64,000 nt of DNA, from contig DATJNA010000115.1 in the NCBI GenBank assembly GCA_035508435.1, positions 1 to 64,000 of the forward strand, given 5' to 3'. The stretch is from JASHVB01 sp035508435. GTDB taxonomy: Bacteria; Pseudomonadota; Alphaproteobacteria; Acetobacterales; Acetobacteraceae. This document shows, piece after piece, positions 56,401 to 64,000 of the stretch (its first letter is position 1; the number at the start of each line of letters is the position of its first letter). The position numbers and the translations under genes are program-made. Below the pieces are notes generated by a model, which worked only from the letters and a program-made list of their open reading frames with translations, did not search any database and had not been told where the DNA came from.

Positions 56401-57206
56401 CGGTGAATGCGCTCGGCTACGGGCTGACCTTCGGTATCCATTCGCGCATCGACGAGACGATAGCGCAGGCAACGGCGCGTATCCGCGCCGGCAATATCTA
56501 TGTGAACCGCAACATCATTGGCGCGGTGGTGGGGGTGCAGCCGTTCGGCGGCCATGGGCTGTCAGGCACCGGGCCGAAGGCGGGCGGCCCTTTGTATCTG
56601 TGCCGACTGCTGGCGGGGCGGCCGGCGGTTTGCGGTTTGCCCCGCGGTACCGCACCCGCGGCGTTCCACCAATTTCTCGCATTTGTGCAGGCCGAGATAG
56701 CGGCATGCGACACCGCCCCGTTGCAAGCGCTGGGCGAACTCACACCGCACGACCTACGCATCGAATTGGCTGGGCCGGTGGGCGAGCAAAACACGTATCG
56801 GCTGGTGCCACGCGGCGACGTGCTGTGTGTCGCGGCATCGCGCGATGGCACACTGCGGCAGATTGCCGCAGCCCTGGCGACGGGAAATCGGGCCGTCGTC
56901 CGCTGCGCCGAGGACTTCCCCGAGATGGATCGCCTGCCGACCACGTTGCGACACCACATTGTCCGCGGCGCCCCCGACGATCTTGGCGGGCTCTCGGCGG
57001 CATTGTTCGATGGCGCGCCGGAAGACCAGCTGCGGCTGCACGCCCGGCTCGCGAACAGTACGGGAGCCATCGTCGCCGTTCTTGCCATGTCGCGATCCGA
57101 AAGCCCTGAAGAACGTTTTCCGCTTGAATTCCTGCTGGCGGAGCAATCGATCAGCGTCAACACGGCCGCGGCCGGCGGCAACGCCAGCCTCATGACGATC
57201 GGTTGA
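53493..57206 (+). CDS. putA: Bifunctional proline dehydrogenase / P5C dehydrogenase
   Basis: This 1237-residue enzyme oxidises proline to glutamate in two steps with substrate channelling. The proline dehydrogenase barrel has YDMLGEAALT, GPGISVKLSALHPRY, RLVKGAYWDGEIKRAQ and the GTHETLLPYLVRRLLENG region. The aldehyde dehydrogenase part has SPWNFPLSIFLGQVAGALAA, ETGGQNAVVVD and the catalytic Cys in SAGQRCSSLR. A further C-terminal domain (last 200 or so) has no second active site. There is no N-terminal ribbon-helix-helix DNA-binding domain, so unlike the Escherichia coli protein it should not repress its own gene. The start at 53493 has a weak GGAA upstream. Confidence 0.95.
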   Translation: MTTSAPFRDLAQEVPQQQSLRAAITAAYHRPEPECVPSLLDLAAQPPEAAQRIGELARRLVSALRARGTRGLVENLLQEYALSSQEGVALMCLAEALLRIPDTPTRDALIRDKIAHADWQSHLGGSHSLLVHAATWGLLLTGRLTATASETGLVSALTRLIARGGEPLIRRGLNVAMRLMGEQFVLGQTIGEALANSRRLESKGFRYSYDMLGEAALTAADAERYVADYRNAIDAIGTAANGRGIYQGPGISVKLSALHPRYTRAQRARVMSELLPRLLALAASARRYDIGLNIDAEEADRLDLSLDLLEALCIALELRGWHGIGFVVQAYQKRTPFVVDSLIDLARRSGHRLMVRLVKGAYWDGEIKRAQVDGLEGFPVFTRKVHTDVCYLACARKLLAAPDAVFPQFATHNAQTLASIAVMAGTEFRPGQYEFQCLHGMGEQLYEEVVGSHKLNRPCRIYAPVGTHETLLPYLVRRLLENGANTSFVNRIANRQVPVESLIADPAVEAHAIEPLGAPHPMIVAPRNLFGAARANAAGFDLSNEQRLASLAAAAIVSTEMTWQAEPILATDVPAGLHRDVINPADHRDRVGRVTDATPAAIEAALGSAATAAPIWAASPPVERATALRHAADLLEARLPTLVGLIVREAGRTLPAAIGEVREAVDFLRYYAGAVAPIADGDARQQIDTPGTVPYGFDNATHRALGPVVAISPWNFPLSIFLGQVAGALAAGNVVVAKPAEETPLIAATAVRLLHEAGVPRGAVQLLPGDGAVGAALVADARVRGVVFTGSIEAARSIQRSIAERLDPHGAPIPLIAETGGQNAVVVDSSALPEQAVADIVTSGFDSAGQRCSSLRILLVQYEIADRLLEMLHGAMQELRVGRPDRLDTDIGPVISAEARGTIRRHIETMRARGFSVFSTELLPDCADGTFVAPTLIEVPDPSVLAREVFGPVVHVVRYRRHELDAMIDAVNALGYGLTFGIHSRIDETIAQATARIRAGNIYVNRNIIGAVVGVQPFGGHGLSGTGPKAGGPLYLCRLLAGRPAVCGLPRGTAPAAFHQFLAFVQAEIAACDTAPLQALGELTPHDLRIELAGPVGEQNTYRLVPRGDVLCVAASRDGTLRQIAAALATGNRAVVRCAEDFPEMDRLPTTLRHHIVRGAPDDLGGLSAALFDGAPEDQLRLHARLANSTGAIVAVLAMSRSESPEERFPLEFLLAEQSISVNTAAAGGNASLMTIG

Positions 57207-57232
57207 CGGCAAATCGACAACCGGCATCTGCC

Positions 57233-58081
57233 TCACCGCAACTCGAACCCCAGGTTCCGCAATGCCTCCCGCATCCGGTCGCGCCCGCGCAATGCCGCGG
57301 CATCCTTGACCCGATTGATGCATTGCTGCGTCCAGTCCACCGGAGGCATCCCCTGCTCGTGTTGGAATTGGCGCATCCTCGAATCATAGCTTGCGATGGC
57401 CTCGCGTTTCGCTTCGGCATCATATGTCTCGCGATGCAGCACCACGCCCTGCGGCAGGCGCGGCTTGATATCGGAGGCGCGCGCCGGGTCCGGCCAGCCG
57501 ACCGCCATGCCAAACACCGCAAACACATGCGACGGCAGTTTCAACGCCGCCGCCACTTGCTCCGGCAGGTTGCGCATCGCGCCGATATAAACGCCGCCGA
57601 GCCCCAACGATTCCGCAGCGATCAGTGCGCTCTGTGCCGCCAGTGCGGCATCCACCACGCCGACGATGAATTCCTCCAGATAATGCGTGCCTTCAACCGC
57701 CTGCTGACGGTTCGCAGCGATGCCGCCAATGCGTGCCAGATCCGCCAGCCATACCAACAGCAGCGGGGCGTCACGGATGAACTGCTGGTCGCCCGCAAGC
57801 GTGGCGAGTTGCGATTTATGCGTGGGGTCCTGCACCGCCACCACGCTCCAAAGCTGCAGGTTCGACGAAGTGGACGCCGACTGTGCCGCCGCGATCAGCA
57901 GTTCCAGCGCACCATCAGGCAATGAGTCAAGCAGAAAGCCACGCACGGAACGGTGGTTGAGGATGGTCTCCAGCACCGTGTTCCACTGGGCCGGCGGTGG
58001 CAGAGCGTTGTCGCGGTTGCGGCGGGCGAGCAAAGCATGCGCGGCGTCATGCGGCGCGCTGGGCGTCGTGGCGAGGGACAC
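57233..58081 (-). CDS. Nitroreductase-family flavoprotein
   Basis: This 282-residue protein resembles NfsA-type FMN reductases: ETILNHRSVRGFL near the start, AAQSASTSSNLQLWSVVAV, then LGLGGVYIGAMRN and HVFAVFGMAVGWPD. It probably reduces nitroaromatics, quinones or flavins with NAD(P)H. The start is a GTG at 58081 with GGAG eight bases upstream. It is last in the leftward run that begins with the cupin gene. Confidence 0.87.
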   Translation of the reverse strand: MSLATTPSAPHDAAHALLARRNRDNALPPPAQWNTVLETILNHRSVRGFLLDSLPDGALELLIAAAQSASTSSNLQLWSVVAVQDPTHKSQLATLAGDQQFIRDAPLLLVWLADLARIGGIAANRQQAVEGTHYLEEFIVGVVDAALAAQSALIAAESLGLGGVYIGAMRNLPEQVAAALKLPSHVFAVFGMAVGWPDPARASDIKPRLPQGVVLHRETYDAEAKREAIASYDSRMRQFQHEQGMPPVDWTQQCINRVKDAAALRGRDRMREALRNLGFELR

Positions 58082-58168
58082 GGTCAGCTCCGGATTGGCA
58101 ATAAGATGCGAATGATCGCTGCCGCCGAACGACAGGGCAAGGCCGGTGCGCAGCGTCGCCGATGGCTG

Positions 58169-58978
58169 CTACGTGCCGCGAAACACCGGCCGGCGCTTCT
58201 CCATGAAGGCACGACGGCCCTCGATGAAATCGGCACTGGCGAAACAGGCACGCACCAGACGATCGCTCGCAGCCAAATCGCCTTCGGCACCCTTCAGCAG
58301 TTCACCGACCGTGCGCTTCAGGGCATGAATGGTCAGTGGCGCGTTGTCGGCAATGGTGTTGCAATAGCCGCGCACGTAGTCTTCCAGTTCGGCCGGCGCC
58401 AGCACGCGGTTCACCAGGCCCATTGCCAGCGCCTCGGCCGCGGAGAAGTGGCGGCCGGTGAAGAAGATCTCCTTGGTGAAGGACGGCCCCACCAGGTCGA
58501 TCAGCTTCTGCACGCCCTTGTGGCCATAGCCGACGCCGAGCCGCGCCGCCGGGATGCCGAATTTGGCGGTGTCGGCCGCGATGCGAAGATCGCAACACAC
58601 CGCGATGCCAAGACCGCCGCCGATGCACCAGCCATGGATCATCGCTATCGTCGGCTTCGCGCTGTCGTGCAAGCGATGCGATGCCTCGTTCACCGCATGC
58701 TCGTAGCGCAGGTTGGTTTCCGGCGAGGAGCGCGCTTGCTCGAACTGGGAAATGTCGGCGCCGGAGACGAACGCAGTTTCGCCGGTGCCGCGCAGCACGA
58801 TCACCCGCACCGCCGGATTGGTTTCGAACTGGTCGAGGATGGCGGGAATTGTCTCCCACATGTCCAACGACACCGCGTTGCGGCGGGATGGATTGTTGAA
58901 GACGATCCAGCCGATCGCCCCATCGATATGCGCCAGCATCTTGTCGGTGGGCAGTGCAATGGCAGAGACGGTGTCCAT
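58169..58978 (-). CDS. Enoyl-CoA hydratase/isomerase-family protein
   Basis: This 269-residue crotonase has the oxyanion-hole segment SGADISQF and IHGWCIGGGLGIAVCCDLRIA. At the place where classical hydratases have the first catalytic Glu (PEINLG), this protein reads GIPAARLGVGYGHKG, so that residue is Ala. It may be an isomerase, lyase or thioester hydrolase of the superfamily, not a simple hydratase. The start at 58978 has AAAGGAT upstream. It lies between the MFS and nitroreductase genes. Confidence 0.85.
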   Translation of the reverse strand: MDTVSAIALPTDKMLAHIDGAIGWIVFNNPSRRNAVSLDMWETIPAILDQFETNPAVRVIVLRGTGETAFVSGADISQFEQARSSPETNLRYEHAVNEASHRLHDSAKPTIAMIHGWCIGGGLGIAVCCDLRIAADTAKFGIPAARLGVGYGHKGVQKLIDLVGPSFTKEIFFTGRHFSAAEALAMGLVNRVLAPAELEDYVRGYCNTIADNAPLTIHALKRTVGELLKGAEGDLAASDRLVRACFASADFIEGRRAFMEKRRPVFRGT

Positions 58979-59062
58979 GCGGCGCGATCCTTTTGCGCGG
59001 GGTGATGCGTTATTTGCAGCGCCAGGGGCGGGGCGGCAATGGATGGATAGCGGCAATGGGCG

Positions 59063-60385
59063 TCATCCTCGGGCTTGCAGGCTCGACTGTCGCGCGAAAC
59101 GCGGCAGGGGCTTCAACAGCAGCCATAATACGATCAGGGCGTTGCCCACATTCCACGCCACGCCGTTGGCGAACGCCGCGCGGTAGGAGCCCGTCAGGTC
59201 GAAGATCTCGCCCGACATCCATCCTCCCAGGGCCATGCCGAACAAGGTGGCCATCATCACGATGCCGACGCGGGCGCCGGCCTGTCGCGCGGGGAAGTAC
59301 TCGCGCACGATGATCGCGTAGCAGGGCACGATGCCGCCCTGGAACAAGCCGAACAAGGCGGAGATGATGTAGAGGGAGGTGAGGCCGTTCAGGAGCAAAT
59401 AGAGCACCAGTGCACTCATCTGCGCGAGCGAACCGAGCAACAGCGTGGGCAATCCGCCGATGCGATCGACGATGAAGCCGGAGCCGATGCGGCTGACGAC
59501 CCCGAAGGCGAGCATCAGCGACAGCATCCGCGCCCCGGCGGCGACGCCGTAGCCCATGTCGCCGCAGTAGGCCACCATCTGCACCTGCGGCATCGACATG
59601 GCGACGCAGCAGCACACGCCGGCCAGTGCCAGGGCGGTCTGCAGCCCGGTGGGACTCAGGCCCAGCGGCCGTGACGGCGCGATGACGGGACGCCGGCCTT
59701 CCCCCAATGCCGCGGCGGCTGGCGTGTGCACCGGCGGCCTGCGGCGCAGCAGCAGAGCCAGCGGCGCCATGGTCACGCAGCAGAACGCGGCGATGCCGAG
59801 ATGCGTCGGCCGCCAACCGACGGTGCCGATGAAATGCGTCACCACCGGCGGCCAGACCGCGCCGGCGACATAGTTGCCGGAGGCACAGATTGTCACCGCC
59901 AATCCGCGCCGCCGGTCGAACCAATGCGATATGTCCGCCAGCAGCGGCACGAACGTCGCGGAGCATCCGAACAAGCCGATCAGCACGCCGTAGACGAGAG
60001 CGAACTGCCAGAGCTGTGAAGCGAAGCCGGCCGCGAGATAGCCGAGCGACAGCGACGCCGTGCCGCACAGCACCGGCAGCATCACGCCCAGCCGATCGGT
60101 CAGGCGTCCCAACAACACGCCGCCGATCGCGAAGCCGATCATGCTGAGCGAGTAAGGCAGCGACGCGTCGCCACGTGCGATGCCGAACTGGATCTGCGCC
60201 GCGGGCAGCGTGGCCACCATCGACCACATGCCGACGCCGCCGATGCTGGACAGCAACAGGGCGACGCCGAGGCGGAACCAGGAGTACGGGGCGTCGATCA
60301 GCGTGTCGCGTGCGGAAATCAGGGTGCCTCGTTCGAGAAGACGATCGTGCCTGACGCGGCGAACATGCCGCCGACACCGTGGCAC
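59063..60385 (-). CDS. MFS transporter (monocarboxylate/oxalate-formate type); start uncertain
   Basis: This 12-segment carrier has WFRLGVALLLSSIGGVGMWSM at the start, GRLTDRLG in the loop 2-3 region and GFIVDRIGGLP later. It probably moves a small organic acid fed to the acyl-CoA genes beside it. The family usually begins a few residues before SWFRLG, but no ATG, GTG or TTG lies there. Possible starts are GTG at 60385 (inside the thiolase gene, no ribosome site), a non-standard CTG at 60322 that overlaps the thiolase stop, or TTG at 60256, which would cut the first helix. I list the GTG. Confidence 0.75.
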   Translation of the reverse strand: MPRCRRHVRRVRHDRLLERGTLISARDTLIDAPYSWFRLGVALLLSSIGGVGMWSMVATLPAAQIQFGIARGDASLPYSLSMIGFAIGGVLLGRLTDRLGVMLPVLCGTASLSLGYLAAGFASQLWQFALVYGVLIGLFGCSATFVPLLADISHWFDRRRGLAVTICASGNYVAGAVWPPVVTHFIGTVGWRPTHLGIAAFCCVTMAPLALLLRRRPPVHTPAAAALGEGRRPVIAPSRPLGLSPTGLQTALALAGVCCCVAMSMPQVQMVAYCGDMGYGVAAGARMLSLMLAFGVVSRIGSGFIVDRIGGLPTLLLGSLAQMSALVLYLLLNGLTSLYIISALFGLFQGGIVPCYAIIVREYFPARQAGARVGIVMMATLFGMALGGWMSGEIFDLTGSYRAAFANGVAWNVGNALIVLWLLLKPLPRFARQSSLQARG

Positions 60386-61458
60386 ACCGAGATTTTCGCC
60401 CCTTCCACTTGCGCTGGCGCGATGCCGCGCATCTGCCGCACGCTCTCTTGCAACGCGTACATGCCATACATGCCGGAGTGCATGTATGACAACCCGCCGC
60501 CATTGGTGTTCAATGGCAGCTTGCCCCCCGGCGCGGTGTTGCGCTCGGCGATGAAGGCGGCGGCCTCGCCGCGCGGCACGAAGCCCAGGTCTTCCAAACC
60601 ATAGATCGGCAGGTGTGCGAACGCGTCGTAGATCATAAGGTGGTCGACATCGGCGTGCGTGATGCCGGCCTCGCGAAACGCCGTGGGTCCAGCGACGCGG
60701 AAGGCGCGGGAGCTGGTGAAATCCTCCATCTGGCTCACCATTGGGGTTTCCACGCTTTCGCCGGTGCCCTGGATGTAGACCGGTCGGGCAAAACTCTCCG
60801 CGCGGTCGGAGGAGGTCAGGATCAGCGCGCCGCCGCCATCGGTCACCAGGCAGCACATCAGCAGCCGGAACGGGTAGGCGATCATGCGCGAGTTCAGCAC
60901 GTCGTCGGTGGTGATCGGCTTCTGGAAGGTGGCACGCGGGTTCTTCCCCGCCCACTCCCGCTGCACCACGCAGACCTGCGCAATTTGCTCCTCCGTGACA
61001 CCGAATGTCTTCATGTAGCGCAGCACGGGAATGGTAAACATGCTTGGCGGGCCCATCGGGCCGAACGGTTGCTCGAACTGGCCGTTCAGGCTGGAAGCCG
61101 GCACCGGGCGCGGAATGCGGCCGATGCCGGATTTGCCGCTCTCGCCATGGGTGATGAGAATGGTCTTGGCCAGACCAGCCTCGATCGCCGCGGCCGCATG
61201 TCGCACGTGGATCATGAACGAGCATCCGCCGACCGAGGTGCCGTCCACCCAGGTGGGCGTGATGCCCAGATAGTGCGCGACCTGCACCGGGGTCTCGCCG
61301 GCGGTGGCGACGCCGTCGATGTCCTTCGGCTTCAGTCCGGCATCGGCCATCGCATTCAGCGCCGCATCGGCGTGCAACTGGAGCTGCGACATCTCGGGGA
61401 TGACGCCGAGCTTCGTGGTCTCGGCGGCGCCGACAACGGCAACGGTCTTGCGGCGCAT
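60319..61458 (-). CDS. Thiolase-like (SCP-x type) acyl-CoA acetyltransferase
   Basis: This 379-residue protein belongs to the thiolase fold of lipid-transfer or SCP-x type. The nucleophile is likely the Cys in DGTSVGGCSFM; further motifs are NTNGGGLSYMHSG and CHGVGGMFAASG near the end. It probably cleaves a 3-ketoacyl-CoA. These thiolases commonly work with a Zn-ribbon OB-fold partner, which is the gene directly upstream (4 bases). AAAGGATAA before 61458 fixes the start; an upstream frame is rejected. Confidence 0.88.
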   Translation of the reverse strand: MRRKTVAVVGAAETTKLGVIPEMSQLQLHADAALNAMADAGLKPKDIDGVATAGETPVQVAHYLGITPTWVDGTSVGGCSFMIHVRHAAAAIEAGLAKTILITHGESGKSGIGRIPRPVPASSLNGQFEQPFGPMGPPSMFTIPVLRYMKTFGVTEEQIAQVCVVQREWAGKNPRATFQKPITTDDVLNSRMIAYPFRLLMCCLVTDGGGALILTSSDRAESFARPVYIQGTGESVETPMVSQMEDFTSSRAFRVAGPTAFREAGITHADVDHLMIYDAFAHLPIYGLEDLGFVPRGEAAAFIAERNTAPGGKLPLNTNGGGLSYMHSGMYGMYALQESVRQMRGIAPAQVEGAKISVCHGVGGMFAASGTIVFSNEAP

Positions 61459-61462
61459 GGCG

Positions 61463-61873
61463 TTATCCTTTCGCCGGACGGAAGAAAGGCAGCGTGATGG
61501 CGTCGTTCTGTCGTTCAAACACGACCTCGAGCGGCATGTCGAGCTGCAAGGCTTCCGGCGTCTGCGGGCAACCGACAATGTTGGTCATCATGCGCGGCCC
61601 TTCCGCCAGTTGGACGACCGCAATCGCATAGGGCGGCGTGAAGCCAGGCACCGGACGATGGTGAATCACGTAGCTCCACAGCACCGCCTTGCCGGAGGCC
61701 TTGACTATGCTGACTTTGCGCGACGCGCAGGCGGTGCAGAACGGGCGCGGGGGAAAGTACACCTTGCCGCAGCCATCGCAGCGTTGCAGGCGCAGCTCGC
61801 CTTCACGCGTGCCGTCCCAGAAATGTTGCGTTTCGGGCGTAGGGGCTGGCAAGGCGCGTCCAGGTTCGGGCAT
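61463..61873 (-). CDS. Zn-ribbon OB-fold (DUF35-type) partner protein
   Basis: This 136-residue protein has a rubredoxin-like zinc ribbon (CDGCGKVYFPPRPFCTAC, a pair of CxxC motifs), followed by an OB-fold (SYVIHHRPVPGFTPPYAIAV). Such proteins bind thiolases and support acyl-CoA chemistry, probably substrate handling. GAGGAAA lies upstream of 61873. It is four bases from the thiolase gene. Confidence 0.9.
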   Translation of the reverse strand: MPEPGRALPAPTPETQHFWDGTREGELRLQRCDGCGKVYFPPRPFCTACASRKVSIVKASGKAVLWSYVIHHRPVPGFTPPYAIAVVQLAEGPRMMTNIVGCPQTPEALQLDMPLEVVFERQNDAITLPFFRPAKG

Positions 61874-61922
61874 GGTTCGACATTTCCTCTGAGAAGAGCG
61901 GCAGATCGATCGGGATGGCAGA

Positions 61923-62201
61923 TCAGGCGGCGGTGGGTCTCAGGCGGCCGGCGATATAGGTGGCGCCAGCGGGTCCGGCGATCTCGCTGTGGCGGCGGTG
62001 GACCTGCACCATGAAGCTGCCGCCCTCGCCGTAGGTGCGGCGAGCGTCGCCCCAATCCACAGTCATCTCGCCCGCTACCACCATCACGCGCGCCTCGAAA
62101 TCATGCGCATGCTCCGGCTTCACCTCATTGGGCTGCATCGTCACGGTGACGATCTCGCGGCCTTCGCGCTGCAGTTCGGCCTCAAACGCGGTGCGCTCCA
62201 T
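61923..62201 (-). CDS. Small cupin-domain protein
   Basis: This 92-residue protein has one cupin core: PEHAHDFEARVMVVAGEMTV carries the metal-binding His/Glu pattern, and a second His appears in HRRHSEI. It may be a regulator or a small dioxygenase/isomerase. The start has GGGGAGGAA about eight bases upstream. It is the first gene of the leftward cluster, with 49 bases before the next gene, and its upstream region (62202 onward) should contain the cluster's promoter. Confidence 0.8.
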   Translation of the reverse strand: MERTAFEAELQREGREIVTVTMQPNEVKPEHAHDFEARVMVVAGEMTVDWGDARRTYGEGGSFMVQVHRRHSEIAGPAGATYIAGRLRPTAA

Positions 62202-62332
62202 CGCGGCTTCCTCCCCTGGCGACAGCCAAGGCTAGTGCGAATGCCGCGACCCTGGCAACGCACCATCGGGACGTTCTGCGCGTACCAGGCGGCAGGGACG
62301 TGTTGTGCCGCGCGCGCATGTTCCCACTCCGG

Positions 62333-62451
62333 TGTCATTGCGAGGAGCGAAGCGACGCAGCAATCTTGCTCGGATGACGCACATTCAGCGTGACCACCTG
62401 ACCGAGCTTGCTTCGTCCTGCCACGCTTCGCTTGCGGTCCTCGCAATGACA
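62333..62451. repeat. Dispersed inverted repeat, copy D
   Basis: TGTCATTGCGAGGA (62333-62346) is mirrored by TCCTCGCAATGACA (62438-62451), a perfect 14-base inverted pair. The interior has CAATCTTGCTCGG and CCACGCTTCGCTTGCGG like the other copies. It ends 73 bases before the rightward MFS gene. It fills most of the 322-base gap between the cupin and MFS genes. Confidence 0.85.
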
Positions 62452-62523
62452 CGGGCCCGGGGCAATCACAGGTGCGGGCGGAGATGACACGCGCGAGGGG
62501 ACGGCAATGACACGGATCCGCTC

Positions 62524-63696
62524 TTGACCCGCATGGTGATCGCCGTTGTGGCGATGTTCCTTCAGCAGACGTGCGGTTCCGTCGGACGCGTCCTGCCGGC
62601 TGTGCTTGCGCCTCTGATCATCCGCGAACTGCATGCCGACGCGTCCTGGGTCGGCATGTATTTCGGCGTGGTGGCCGTGGCCGCACTGATCGGCCAGCTT
62701 GGCGCCGGCGGCTATATCATCCGCCACGGCGCGATCCGTATGAGCCAGGTTGCGCTGCTGTCGGTCGGCGCGGGCATGGCGGTGGCGGTGGTTGGCGGCG
62801 TGGCCGGCTTCGTCCTGTCGGCACTGGTGGGCAACGGTATCGCCGCGGTCGCCACGCCGGCGAGTTCGCAATTGCTCGGCCGCTGGGCAGTGCGCCGCTA
62901 CGCGCCATTCGCGTTCTCCATTGCCCAGACCGCGATTCCCGCCGGCATCCTGCTTGCCGGTTCGCTCGGGCCGCCGCTGGCGCAGCAGCTCGGTTGGCGC
63001 GGGACCATGCTGGTCAGCGCCGGTGCCTGCTGCTGCTTCGCCCTGTTGCTGCAGCCGTTGCAAGGGCGGCTGGACACCGAGGCGTCGCCGCACCACGCAA
63101 TCCATCTGTCGGATTTTCACACCACCGTTGCCGGCGTGATGGCAGCGCCGGAACTACGCGCACTCGGGCTGGCGTGCTTCGCGTTCAATGGACTTCAGGC
63201 GGTGTTCACCGCGTATTTGGTCACTTACCTGACGGCGCTTGGCTACGACCTGGTGACGGCGGGCGCGCTGTTCTCAGCGGTGATCGCGATCGCCATCCCC
63301 TGCCGCATTTTGTGGGGCTGGGTTGGCAGCTTCCTGGTCCCGCCCCGCGTCATGATGGCAGCACTGGCGTTCGGCATGGCGGTGAGCATAGCCCTGACCG
63401 GCATGTTTGGCCCGGCATGGCCGGCGCTGGCAATCGGCCTGGTCGCCGGCAGCCTGAGTGCCACCGCGATGTCGTGGCACGGCATTCTGCTGTCTGAGTC
63501 GGCGCGCCTGGCACCGCCGGGCCGCGCGGGCACCGTCACCGGCGGCGTGTTGTCTTTCGGCCAGATGGGCGCGCTGGTGTGCCCTCTGAGCTTCGCGCTG
63601 CTGCTGCGCACGACCGGAGGCTATGCCGCCGCATGGATTGTGTGCACGATTCCGGCAGTCTGGGTGGGCATGATTTTGCTGCGGGCAAGCCGATAG
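62524..63696 (+). CDS. MFS transporter
   Basis: This is a 390-residue 12-segment carrier with FLQQTCGSVGRVLPAVLAPL at the start and repeated Gly-rich helices. It has few charged loop motifs, so the substrate cannot be guessed. The start is TTG at 62524 or ATG at 62533; neither has a strong ribosome site. It stands alone and is preceded by copy D of the dispersed repeat. Confidence 0.8.
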   Translation: MTRMVIAVVAMFLQQTCGSVGRVLPAVLAPLIIRELHADASWVGMYFGVVAVAALIGQLGAGGYIIRHGAIRMSQVALLSVGAGMAVAVVGGVAGFVLSALVGNGIAAVATPASSQLLGRWAVRRYAPFAFSIAQTAIPAGILLAGSLGPPLAQQLGWRGTMLVSAGACCCFALLLQPLQGRLDTEASPHHAIHLSDFHTTVAGVMAAPELRALGLACFAFNGLQAVFTAYLVTYLTALGYDLVTAGALFSAVIAIAIPCRILWGWVGSFLVPPRVMMAALAFGMAVSIALTGMFGPAWPALAIGLVAGSLSATAMSWHGILLSESARLAPPGRAGTVTGGVLSFGQMGALVCPLSFALLLRTTGGYAAAWIVCTIPAVWVGMILLRASR

Positions 63697-63736
63697 GAGC
63701 CTGAGGTTCGAAGCGAGGCAGCGCGTCCTGTCGCGC

Positions 63737-63874
63737 GAATGCTCCCATGCCGGTGTCGAGCACCGGCGGATCGGGTACGCCGGCGTTGCTAACTACGATG
63801 TCGATGCCGCCGAATTGCTTCTCTGCCGCTGTGACAAGCGCGGAAAGGCTATGCTCGTCGGCAAGGTCGGCAGT
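63737..63874 (-). pseudogene. Short-chain dehydrogenase remnant
   Basis: On the minus strand the frame reads TADLADEHSLSALVTAAEKQ, then FGGIDIVVSNAGV and PDPPV, the middle of an SDR with its NAG motif. An in-frame TAG (63881-63883) interrupts it on the 5' side, and after GMGAF the similarity is lost. No Rossmann start or YxxxK is present nearby. The remainder of 63697-64000 has no gene I can support. Confidence 0.7.
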
Positions 63875-64000
63875 ACCGATCTACGCCCTCTCGCCGGCGT
63901 TGCTCGCGCGTTGCGTTGCCCGGCGCGTTGCCTTGTCTTTCGAAGTCATGAACTCGCGATGACCGCCACCTGGCAAAGCCAGAACCATGACACGCCCGCG

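Overview
The window is GC-rich (roughly two thirds G+C by eye) and carries bacterial genes with Shine-Dalgarno starts. No rRNA or tRNA is present. The gene content (Tat-exported BBE oxidoreductase, rpsF-rpsR-rplI, secD-secF, many CaiB/BaiF CoA-transferases, PutA, glutaryl-CoA dehydrogenase, type I secretion-style RTX protein) fits an alphaproteobacterium. I infer Acetobacteraceae or a close relative, from protein style only and not from a marker gene.

Layout. 0-14 kb: an orphan sensor kinase, a ferritin-like diiron protein, a CaiB/BaiF CoA-transferase, a two-lobed retropepsin-like lipoprotein, VOC and SDR enzymes, glycerol kinase, bactofilin, an EI24 membrane protein, an enolase-superfamily enzyme, a PfkB kinase and an alpha-methylacyl-CoA racemase-like protein. 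14.6-18.9 kb: one 1424-residue protein that joins a calpain-type cysteine protease to 19 copies of a 46-residue glycine/aspartate repeat and an RTX-type C-terminus. 18.9-22 kb: PstS and an MFS carrier. 22-29 kb: a repeat nest, a polysaccharide flippase, small lipoproteins, an alpha/beta hydrolase, a Tat-type FAD oxidoreductase and a ureohydrolase. 29-46.4 kb is mostly core: PBP1A, prfB with its programmed frameshift, a TPR/glycosyltransferase protein, argE-like peptidase, DEAD-box helicase, gcdH, an RNA uracil methyltransferase, rpsF-rpsR-rplI, secD-secF. 46.8-63.7 kb is mainly acyl-CoA and amino-acid catabolism: a double CoA-transferase divergent from an AMP-ligase/MaoC pair, putA, and a six-gene leftward run (cupin, Zn-ribbon OB-fold, thiolase, MFS, crotonase, nitroreductase). 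A second MFS gene and an SDR remnant close the right edge.

The most unusual signal is repeat DNA tied to gene ends. At three genes (SDR at 7.2 kb, ureohydrolase at 28.0 kb, truncated HPF/cold-shock gene at 43.1 kb) the last codons and stop codon form the first unit of a short tandem array running downstream. At a fourth (the BBE oxidase, 26.1 kb) the ribosome-binding site, start codon and first codons are repeated upstream, giving three 8-codon ORFs chained by ATGA overlaps into the real start. In addition, four copies of a dispersed inverted repeat with TCATTGCGAGG-like ends all lie upstream of rightward genes. A palindromic insert appears to sit in frame inside the RNA methyltransferase gene.
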